Shown here: positions 10,330 to 22,300 of the stretch, piece after piece
How positions within the stretch are numbered: position 1 is the first letter of the stretch
Layout: each line of letters opens with the position of its first letter
Assembly (NCBI RefSeq): GCF_026151205.1
Contig: NC_087083.1
Coordinates: 1,054,001-1,118,000, forward strand
Source: Bolinopsis microptera
Lineage: Eukaryota; Ctenophora; Tentaculata; Lobata; Bolinopsidae
DNA length: 64,000 nt
Direction of reading: 5' to 3'
The notes under the pieces: model-generated
The model's input: only the letters and a program-made list of their open reading frames with translations
The model's database searches: none
Told to the model about the DNA's origin: nothing
Translations under genes and position numbers: made by a program

Positions 10330-13300
10330 CTACATCAGTCTACCGTCCCCAGTTAGTTGATCAGTTTTGGGCAAGTCCTCACAACTGTCCATTAGATCAT
10401 CAAAATCATCCTCACTTTCACTACTGTTCACCTCGTCTCCAAGTGTCCGCAACCTGTCGAATAGAGGGGTTTCACTTTCACTTTCAGTTCGAGTTCACTT
10501 AGCTTTCGTGGGGATGTGTGCAAAATGTCTTAGAAAAAAAGCAGGATAGCATTCCTAAACAATTTCATCCACAAGTATTAACTTGGGGTGTCAAGATTGA
10601 ATATTTGAAGTATTAGCAGTATTTAAAGATGAAAGAACAACTAACCGTGTTTTGAGATGAGCAAGCTTCTTATCCTGGTGAGCCAGAAGAACGAGCAGGT
10701 CGTCCTGCTCAGAGGTCAGGTTCTCATACTTTTCCTGGAGGAGAGTTAGTTCCGTGTCTGTTGAACTGGAGCTCATATCTGGGGTAGGGGAACACGCACC
10801 GTCTTCTCCTAGGGAGGGTGGATTCGTGTTACGCCGCGTACTGGTTAGCTAGTTTAGACACGCGTTACGACGCGCAATCTAGTTTGCTATTTAAGATAGA
10901 TTGACAATTTCTTCCTTTAACACATTAACTGTTCGAGCTCTGTTTGAGATACCTCTGACTAGTATCCAGTTTCAGGGAATAAGTTGGTCGAAAATTAAAT
11001 TTGGTGTTATTGAAATGTTTCATGGGTTAATCCGGGGTTTACTTTTAGTGTTATACCCGTAGAAAACCCGTCAGAATTTACTCTTAAAATAATAAAATAA
11101 AGATCACTTATAACACAATAACTTTCTACATTATCTGAAACGAAGGAATACATGACGTACCATTGATGTCAATCTGACTAATCTGCGACTTCTCAAATAC
11201 CCTCTCCGGACCCCGTACCTCGTGACTTGTCGTTTCTGACTGAGGGTACGAGGGGACTTAAAACGGTGAAAATATAGCACGTTATAATTTATCTAATATC
11301 AAGAAAATATCGTCATATGTTATGTTATACCAGAGGAATGTCGTCATATTTTCTCAGAATTCAAATCGCAGGGACCAGACAGTACTGCGGTTAGGAATTC
11401 CAGAATTCCAGATTACAAGCTCAATTATGTGGAAACTTGCATTTGTCGGGCGCTGGTTAAAAACCGATTATGTCGGCAGAGTTAGTCAAAGAATCTCCAG
11501 ACGTTTGGTGATAACATCACGTGACGCTTACCCCGTTCACGTGACGTCACTCCTGTCACGTGATAGTTACTCCACCTCAGCCCAGAGTGATACAACTCCC
11601 CCGGAGTGGTACGGTTCTTTTCCTCAGGATGCCGACAGAATTCTTCACGAGGCAATGACGCGTGAAATGATGAGCTCGCAACGATGTTATATATTTTGAT
11701 GATTAGTGTCGGTGGTGAAACGAGCGCGATCTATAGTACTGTGGTTAATAAGTGTACCCTTAGAAGATTCCAGATTTTTTGGCAGATTCCCCCTCATTTA
11801 ACCCTCAATCACAGATTTCCCAATGATTCGGCTCAGTCTATTGGAGTATATTGCATAGAAGTCCTTAGCGTTCCTACTGCCTGTTGAACTTCTACAATCG
11901 GCAGGTTCCTTGCATTCTTTGAGAAGGGTTCGAAGGATTTCACCGTGCCATGAGCCATCAACCAACCCTAAAACCAAACCATAAATCAACTCACTTTGTT
12001 TAAATTCCTTCAACATACCTTTTTAAATTCCGTTGACTAACCTTACTAAGATTCCTGACTGTAGTTTTTTCTGACTTGAGGCGAGTCACTTCGCCCTCCA
12101 ACCGCACTACTTCTGTCTTTAACCTCACTATCTCTACTTTTGACTCCTCTATCTCATTCTTTAAGCTCTCCACCTGCTGGGAATGACAGTGGTGAAGTAT
12201 AAGATAACTTGAAATATTTCAAATAATTGACTTAAAATATTTCAGATAATAAACTATAAATGTTTCAGACAATAAACTTGAAATACATTAGATTATTAAG
12301 GACGGGATCACTGTATGGAAAATCACTACATAATAGCTCCACCTCACAAAAATCCATCACTTAACCGAACAGAGACTGATTAGTTTCACTAAATACATAT
12401 ACCGACTAAACTAATATCTCTCATCATAAATATGCTGATATAATCAACATACACCAGGAGGGAATAATATTAATTCAAACTGTAAAAACCAAATAGTTAC
12501 AGGCGTGATCACATATTAATCGAGTATGAAAGTATCACTTCTAATCAATAGCGACACGACTAAATATACTACTCTTCTCCAGACTGCCAAACAATTAATA
12601 TTATAAAGGAGCAGTAAAAATAGGTCTGACGTTAGAGTTATTATTTTGTCTGTCAAAATCAGATCAGGGTTGGTGAGGAAAGGTATTATAAAAACTGACG
12701 ATTAATATTATAAAGGAGCAGAGGTATAAAAGCTACCTGGTCGTCGGTTGGGGAGGAGGGCTCTGTAACTTTTTCTTCTAAAACTTGTTCTACAGCTTGT
12801 TCTACAGCTTGTTCTACAGCCTGTTCTGCAAGTTGTTCTACCACTTCTTCTGCCGAGCTTTGTTTAGGAGTTTGTTCAGATGTTTGTTCAGATGTTTGTT
12901 CAGATGTTTGTTCAGATGTTTGTTCAGATGTTTGTTCAGATGTTTGTTCAGATGTTTGTTCAGATGTTTGTTCCTGTGCTGGAAGCTGTGAACGGTAGTA
13001 CTGTTCATATTGATCCATGGTGTACACATACTGCTCCTCTGTGTAATACTGAAAATATTTAATTAGTAATTAGTACTAATCATTGATAATCAGCACTGAA
13101 AATAATTGTTGTATTTAAAAACGATCAGAAACGTTTCCAGCCCCCAAATTCGTTATAAATAGCTTTTTTTAAACATTTAAAGATAATATTCTTCGTTATA
13201 AATAACTTTCTTTTACATTTTGGGATATTCTAGCTGAATTATATTAAAGCATTAAGGGCTACCGGCATTACCTAGCACCTAAGCACCTACTAAATTAAAC

Positions 13301-16300
13301 GATTCAAAATATTTACATCCAAATTCTGTTGTTAATGTCACCAGTATGAGTATCTCTCTGCAGTTTTGTGCAGATATTTGCAAACTTCCGTAATCAATCC
13401 AGATGTTTCCGTTCTAGGTTATCACGCGTAGAACGAAACATTAGAGACGATCATATTACATACTTGAAACATAAAAAGTCGTTACAATAATTTCATATAT
13501 TAGAGAGCTAGAGAGGTCTCATCATTATATTATGCCGAAGTGGGTTTTTACAGAATAGCATAACGAATAATAAAATAATATTCGCTGTAAGTTGAAACCT
13601 TGACGCAGAGAAAATTTCAAGTCCAACCATTAACGGGCAGGCAATTTCACAGGTAGTGCAACCGTCTTAATTCGATCTAGCCCAGTCCGAAACATAAGAT
13701 TTACGACAGTGAAATTTGAATTATAACGTCTAGATTTATTCTGTGTTTCGAGGAAATAAAATAATTTGAGGGTGATCTCAGCACGGTAATAGTATGTTTA
13801 GTTTGAGTTTGACGGCATTTAACGTTTGAGGGTTCAACGTTTTCTCTTTGAGGATTTAGAAGGGACCGGCGATTTTAATTTAAGCATGGGAATAACTTTG
13901 CGGCGGATTCGCGAGCCTAGACCCGGGTCGGCAGTGAGCAGTTATACAGATTACCTCCACAGCTCGACCACAGATTTACAGATTTACAGAACAGTCCGCG
14001 TTGTCTATTTAAGGAGTCAGCTAATAATGGTTGGTGGTCGTTTATAGTTGCCTGCCGACACAGGACGCTTGTCATACTCGCTATTTACTTTTCTGATTGT
14101 TGATACTGATAGGTGCCGCCTAATGGCTTTATACCTCTGCTCCTTTATACTTTTATAATAGTAATCGTTTAGTTTTTTAGTGGCGTCTTTGTTGAAATTC
14201 AACTATTCTCCGGTCTGGTCTGGTCTAGTGTCATTTGTCATGGTCACTACTCTTAATAGTTAGGTTGAGCGGTCGCTGACTGTTTATCACGATACTTGTA
14301 TTTTTCTAGATAGGATTTAAAGTGAACCCTTATCATCAAAATTTCTTTAAGTCGGTAGTTCTTACTCGGGTATACCATAGCGTTCTCACTTACTAGTTAC
14401 TCGGGTATACCATAGCGTTCTCACTTACTAGTTACTCGGGTATACCATAGCGTTCTCACTTACTAGCACTTACTCGGGTATACCATAGCGTTTTCTCACT
14501 TACTAGCACTTACTCGGGTATACCATAGCGTTCTCACTTACTAGCACTTACTCGGGTATACCATAGCGTTCTCACTTACTAGCACTTACTCGGGTATACC
14601 ATAGCGTTCTCACTTACTAGCACTTACTCGGGTATACCATAGCGTTCTCACTTACTAGCACTTACTCGGGTATACCATAGCGTTCTCAATAGTTAACGTT
14701 TAATCCCAGCAATTTCACATATCCAACCCAGATTCACTACAACCCATGATTCTAGAACTTTCTCCAGACTAACAACTGCCTACAAACCATCTGTCCGGTA
14801 CCCCTCATTCAGAGGAATGTTCTGGCTAATAGCGGGACGTGAGCGCGGGAGAGGGTTTCCTGTGCTCCTTTATAATATTAATCGTTTCCTGGTAAATCTA
14901 TTATAGTCCCGTATCATATTTAGTTTAAACTTCCCCGACTTCCTTGGATTAATTTCTTGGCCCAATGACCCGATCTGTACTATTTTAAGCATATCTTTCG
15001 CCGGATTACGTAAGTGGAACAGTGATTATGCCGCATCTTAAATATGTGTGCAGACACTTATTCTGTCTATCCCTTTTTATACCGTGTAAACTCATTTGCC
15101 GCTCCAGATGTGTCAGAGATCAAGATTGGTCTCCGGTTTTGTCCTTTAGTTTGTCACAAGCTTGCTCACAAGCAGCAAGCTACCATGCTCGGTATTTCAA
15201 TACCGTGAGATGTTCACTATTATAACTTACTGCAAGGTACGTCATATATCGTTTATATCAGAATGGTATTTATTATTTATCATTTAGTATCTTTCATCTT
15301 TCATAGAACTAGAAGCAATACGTAATTTAATAGCACATACGGTAATAACTAATAGCAAATTAATAGTCCATCTTTGAGAGTTTGATGAGAGCTTTGCAAG
15401 CATTCATTCTTAAAACATAGTTAATATCTTTAATTTTCCAGTTGAAAAATATGGAATAAATTAAAAGCACGCGCTTAACGCCGACTTTATTTACGAAATT
15501 CTCATTTCAGATCGGTGGTTCAATTCTTCGTTAACTTTAAGCTAAAATTATGTTACTTAAAAGTTATGACAAGGTCACAAATTTTCGGATGATCAACAAA
15601 ATCTAAACTCTTCAGCGTTTTTAATTCTGTAAATTGTTTGTTACTGCTTATCGTTCATAATTTTATTACCCGACTGAATCACTATGACAAATGTACAGTA
15701 TTGCAGATCACCAAAATTCAAACTTTTAAAGTCATACTTTTTGACTAATACCCCAGTTTATAAAAGTAACACTTGTCTCCAATTGTAAACTCCTCCGGAG
15801 AGACTCCGTACTCCGCCGCGCCGGGACTACAGTCTCGCTCATGAGTCTTGGTATAGTTGGAGCTAGCTCCGGGACTTGCTGGAGCTCAGCTCCGTAGCCC
15901 GGTAGATCCCACATCCCATCTTCAGCCGTATTGTGCGTATCCTTGATCTGTATGTCACGTACACGCTTAGCTACATACCTTATCGGCCCTAAATTAAAGC
16001 GGCCTCCATTAGACTTAGAGGGGAAATATTTGTTAGATAAGTGGTCTGACTTAGGGCCGATAAGGTAGATGATTCCTAACATTTTTCTGGTTATGCCTTT
16101 ATTTTTAAACTGACAACAATTAATTCTTATCGTTTGACTGCACGTCTTGGGATATTAACTAGGAAGTAGGGCAGTTGTTGTCCAACTGTCCAGGACCCCC
16201 TTTGGCTCTTACTAATAAACAAATATATTTCATCGGCAGGTCTCTAATACATGGTGTGGCACAGTCGAACAAGGCATAGTTTGTTCACCGACAGTCGAAC

Positions 16301-19300
16301 AAGGCATACTTTGTTCACTGACAGTCGAACAAGGCATACTTTATACTCCGACAAGTACAACAAACATCAGCTATATCTGCCCCTTAAAACCAGACACCTG
16401 TCTATCGGCACGTTGTTTAATGTTTACCCAATAACATAACTATATCATTAGAATATCTAGACATGACCTTTGTATTTTTGAGCGCCGATGGTGGGAGAGG
16501 GCTGCTCCTTCATAATATTAATCGATAGGAGAGAGCTCTCCACTGGTCAATTTTACCTTAACGCCAACAGACATAGCTCATTAACAGCGTCAACTGGAAG
16601 CTTGCACTAGCTAAATGACATGCCAGCCGCCGACACTCGCACCACCGGGGACGTTAAGTACAAAAATCAGGCAACTGCTCCTTCATAATATTAATCGTTT
16701 AGCAGTTGCACATGCTACTGCAGCTCCTTCTTAATATTAAACGTTTAGCAGTTGCCCGATCTAAAAAAACCTAAACGTTAGACGACCAAACGGGGCGGGG
16801 ATAGTGGCTCCTTCATAATATTAATTATAATGGCCTATTCCCCACCCCAAAATAAATCACCTGACAATAAATCCACCAATGGCATACCTCTCCGATTGGT
16901 AGAACAAACCAAGATAAGTGAATTGCCAGCCTCCGCAAAGTTATTGTCACACTCTACATTAGTACGTGGGAATTGCGGTACAGTGGGACGCGTAAGGCGT
17001 GAGGACAGATAATCCTTCGTTCCGGTGGCTGACGTTCAACATAAATGTTCAGTTAATATTATGAAGGAGCAGTTGGATTATTGGGTTAGAACTCATTCCG
17101 TTGGTATTGTTATGCCATTAACAGGACTAGAAGCCTCACCTTTGTTTAACTTGTGAAATTAAATTATAGTCGCCCTGTCCAAAATATAAATTCACATATG
17201 TGAGTCATATATCTCTAATGTTTCGTGCTGTGTTTATGTTATTTCCCCCTGTGGACTTTTTTTGCGTTTTACTGAAGGAGCAATGTAAGCCTGGCTTATA
17301 TTGGGGAACTCAGGAACTGGTAAATAATTAATATTATAAAGGAGCAGTAGCCTTACTTATGTCATGGTCGTCTGCTTTCAGCAAATTTACAGAAATAATC
17401 ATAAGTTCATAAAATTGATACAAAGGTTGTGTCGTATCGGCTCCTGTACTCTTGGTCGGCAAAATCCCCGTAATGCTCCGTAAGTATGCCGAATAAAGTA
17501 ATACCGCTTTAAAATAATAATGACTTCATTTAATCGCGATTAATGACAAGCTTAAACATGCCTTTGTGCATCATACTTTTGCTGCGGAGGGGGGATTCCT
17601 AGCAATATCGTTGATCGAGATAACGGTATTCTATATACCAGCAACAAATGACCTAAATACACATACGTGCGGACACGCGCAGTACCAACTCCTTTATAAT
17701 ATTAACCGTTTAGCAGAAAATAAAAATGCAGTTAAGTCAGATCCTTGGTGTGCATGATCCTCCCTCATCTTCAAATCTTGCCGGGGTCAGGGCAGGTCAG
17801 ATAAAATCATAGTGCGGTCACTACACAACAACCAGGTGGTTCATATTTTCCGACCAGGGGGTTTGTCGTCGTCATGAGCTAGTTTATGTAATTGTGTATG
17901 ATTGATTAGGGTAACGGGAGTTTAGGTCATAGTCGCTGTTAAACATACCAACGTTAACGTTATTTAATCCATTGACTTAATTCTTTTTTCGTGGGCCGTT
18001 GGAATTGCACCCATTTTATAGTTTGCTCCTTCATAATAATAATCGTTATATAACTATGTTTGTAATTCTCATCATGTTGCGTTGATCATTGGCAATCTAA
18101 ATGTCTCTAACATTTGTTCCTAGTTTAAATATTCTTAATCTTCTTTATTGATTCCTCGATTTTAATCCAAACAGCTTAAGTTAACACTAATCTAACCATA
18201 ACCTTTTTAACCCAACATTTATCATTTCAACCCTGATTATAAGTTACCCCACTGTATCCATGAACCAACCCTCACCAATTAACCAATCTTACTAAACCCC
18301 CATAATGACCCCTCTTAACCCATCCTACTGACCCCTCTTAACCCCTCATACTGACCCTACCACCCCATAGCGATGGAGCGTGTGTCGAGTGTGTTTGTTT
18401 TTCTGGTGACAGTTCTGGTGACAGTGACAAGCAGTACCCGGTGCTACATGTGCAGAGATGTTATCCAGAGATCGGGCAATAGGCGTGCCTTTAAGGAACA
18501 TTACGCAGAGCTCACTAGCTCCGGTTGGATTGTTCCTTGCTCGGATGAATCTTTTGTTGTGTTCCCTCAGGTAGGAATTAATATAACCTCTCTGACCTTG
18601 ATACTCCATGTAGAATAGATAAGGAATTATTTGAAACTAAAATCTGCATTCTTGTGTTTTAGTGAAATATTCAGTAACATGGTTGATTAATTTTATTGCT
18701 GACACAAATTGATTTTCCCAAGGTCGGGTGTATGAAGAGAACTTACATCACCTATGAAATGTGCTTCCCAAACAAGAAATGTACAGTCAAGGTACGATTT
18801 AATCTTTATTCAATCTTCTGTCTTATCATCTGATACTATCAATGTATCTAATCTTATCTCTTTATATCGAATCTTATCTCTTTATATCTAATCTTATCTC
18901 TTTATATCTAATCTTATCTCTTTATATCTTGCATAGTATCATTATTCAAAATTATCTCTCTGGAACCGGTTTACGTAATCACCAAATAAACAATCATACT
19001 TCTTTCTCTCAACCTCAATAAAAACCCTCAAAATCTCATCAAATTCACAAAACACCCATCCCACCACCCTAAACCACCACCAATTCATTAATCCCTCATC
19101 ACCCCGTCCACAATCCACCCCGTCAATTCATCACTAATCCCATCACCTCCGGACAAACGAGCATCCCCACACTTCCCACTCTCCACCACTCACCTCTCAA
19201 CCAATCAGCACCCAGCAGCCCCTCCTCCAACCAATCACAGCTCAGTACTCCCTCATCCCACCAATCACAGGCCACTATCCCGCGAGTCCTAGACACTAAC

Positions 19301-22300
19301 CGATCTCCCGGGAGACCACTGTTTCTTTGAAGCATTCCCGGTTCATGCCCAGCTCATTCGCCACCCTAACCTCCCTCTCATATTGCAGTAATATTACTGG
19401 CAAACTTGTTGGTCGTTAGCTTTATTACTGGCCGGCTTTGCAAAGGAGTGCGGTGCACAGCCCACAGGTTGACGGCATACAGGCCAAACTTAGCTTACCG
19501 ACACGACATATATATGTTACTTTGTATCTTATACAAACGAGCACTATACTAATTATATATATCGGTCTAGATTTTACAGAGACCACCGACGGAGCGTATA
19601 CCAACCAAGATATCATTATTATGCAGATTTGTTATTAGTATTATGCGAATATCATCTAATATGTTGACCCCCCAGGTGACGGAAAGGTACCCAGTGCTGC
19701 CACCTGCCTTCACCGTCGGGCAGTCCTTCTGGAGCAAACCTTTCAGGGAGGGTATAATCAGGAATGAAAAACCATGCCAGAGTAAGAAAACCGCATTTTA
19801 TATTTACTATTTTATTGAATATTTTATAATTTTACTTGATATTCATACAAATAATAGTATTAAATAATTTTACCGGACCAGAGTAGGTCAACCGCATTTT
19901 GTTGTATTTTCTGTAGAAATAAATTAACGATGATATTATTTTCTGTTATGATTTAAAACGGTATTTATGAACGCAGGGAAAATAAGGTCCCTTCGAGGAT
20001 AAGAGTAAACCATTTAATGGTCAGAACCATAGAGCATTATATTACTAATTCTAATAATAATGTCCAAATAAGCCAAAATATACCCACTTAACCATTTTCC
20101 CGCTCTTTTTAATCTCCCGCCTAACCCAAACCCCGCTCAGGTGACTTATGCAACGGAGAGTACAAGAACGAGTACAAAGTAGGTTTGAAATGTTACCATC
20201 AATGTGGCAGGATCAATCTCTACGGACTGACCAAGGAGGAACTGGCCAACTACGATCTCCCTGTCATCCCCTGTGATGAAACCACTTACAACTACTGCGG
20301 GTAAGTAAACTTTCACTTTCACTTTCACTTTCACGTCAATGAGCCAATCAACAGTTACAAAAGGCTAGCTTAGTTTACGATCTCTTTATCTTATTAGCAT
20401 TACACGTAAACATTTCTCCTTTTAATTGTAATTAATTTGATTAATTAATTAATTAATTAACATTCCTCCTGCAGGAATAACATGGAGTGTGGATACATAG
20501 TTGGAAGTGCTGTTTACTCTGATGACTATCTCGGTCGGGAAATCACCGTCGAAGGATGGTAAGATATTATGCAACTTTAGATTTGTTTGGAGAGACGAAT
20601 CATACACAGTTTAGGCTCTTGAATTCTTCGAATAAAATATCATCTTTAGAGAACCTCCTGAACAGAATTGAGTTAGACTCATACTTATGTGAAACAAAAC
20701 AGCCTTAAGATATTATACACTCGGGGATGAATTTCTTTTTTAGCCATTTAGTTTATTATTTCTGTAACTTCTGTTATTTCCCTGTCCCTTATCTCCCACC
20801 CTTGTCCTCTTAATCCTTTATTTCTTGAAGGTATGCAGACTGTTTCTACAAAGATAGCAACTCCATAGACCACGTTTTGGTGCAAATTCGCATGATGATG
20901 GAGGAGCACCCAGATTTACAGGTATGTTCTTGTTTCAGTATCACTTTCACTTTCAGTTTCACTTCAACGAGTCATTAAACAGTCACAATCGGCTGTTGAA
21001 ATAATATCGAAGTAACCGATCATATTTTCAAGACATCCCAAATTATCTTAAATCATCTTAAATCGCCACGTAATCGTGCATAATATATATAATCTCGGTG
21101 ACACCATCCTGACCAACAGTCTGTAACTCCACAATTTCTCTAGATATCCCCCGATGACCTGACCAAATGTGACTCAGAACTGTGCAACCACATCGACTAA
21201 CGTGACTCCTAAGTGATGACGTGATCACATCCGCTATGACGTCATACCACACGGCTCCAATTATGACGTCATGAGACTGTGACGTCATAATTGTGACGTC
21301 ATGAGATAGTGACTTCACTGTGACCCTATCAAGCGATAGATCTGGATACTGGTGGGGAGACGACCTACACTTTCTCTGATGAAACTTCACAGCGAACTAT
21401 TATATCTCATATCCGCACAAGTATCCAGGTCTTTTATGTCACAGTGACATACGATTGTGTCACAGTGACAATTGTGTCACAGTGTGTCACAGTGACATAC
21501 GATTGTGTCACAGTGTCACAGTGTCACAGTGTGTCACAGTGACATACAATTGTGTCACAGTGTCACAGTGTGTCACAGTGACATACAATTGTGTCCTGGC
21601 GAGAAACACCCATAGAGACGACACAACAATGACTCACCCTGCTCCCCCGTCCACCAATCCGGGGTGCAAATAGGATTAGGATATTTAATTATTTAAAATT
21701 ATTAGAAACGTTAGTTAGGTTTAATTTTCAGTAAAGATTATGTTAAGTTTTTTCACTGAATTATGTTCGAACATGACCAGCTGTTTATGAGATTTTTAGG
21801 TTCAAAGATGTACGGAGTTCGCACTTTTTCTATTTCAAAAAGTGATCTCATTTGTGAGTGTTAGACTTTTTCCAAGACCACGGTGTGTTAGGAATGAAAT
21901 TTTCTTTTTTCTATTTTTGATTGTAATAAGATTTCAAGTTAAATTTATCAGTTTTCATTAGAAAAAGAAGTGAAGTCGTTAATTTTTTGTCGGAGGATTC
22001 ATCAACCGGAACAATGCAAAGCAATGCGATCCCCAGAATTTAGATTACATAAAGACGAAGCTAGATTTATTTAGAGACACTATCCACTAATGATCTTCAA
22101 AACTGGAAAATATTCGCATATTTTAAACAAGTTATCGCCACCAGTAAATCACCTTAGCTACTGTAATCTATGTAATTTGCAACATCTCCCGCTGGACAAA
22201 TTCAATAGGGAGTAGGGCAATGCAGGGGCTGCTTATTAAGTTACCTGATAGTTTTACCGTTATAAGGGAGTTAATAAGCTACCATTTTGAGGGTTTAAGG

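Larger units (their letters stand above)
12594..18047. repeat. Dispersed hairpin-like motif, about 12 copies
   Basis: The motif GCTCCTTYATAATATTAATC (often followed by GTTTAGCAG) occurs near 14136, 14863, 16501, 16676, 16721, 16807, 17688 and 18023 on plus, and near 12594, 12697, 17052 and 17326 on minus. At 16671-16709 the motif is enclosed by GCAACTGCT / AGCAGTTGC, which can pair as a hairpin. The copies lie in USO1 introns 22 and 23; spacing is irregular. Confidence 0.75.

Noticed and set aside
10591-10645. Read-through end of USO1 exon 26 as the protein terminus
   Set aside because: A good donor (CG/GTTAGT) at 10645 and an acidic last exon at 10453-10330 matching the p115 C-terminus fit much better.
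11798-12016. 72-residue minus frame between USO1 exons 24 and 25
   Set aside because: Phase and content do not fit the coiled coil; the 79-bp exon at 11161-11239 satisfies the phases instead.
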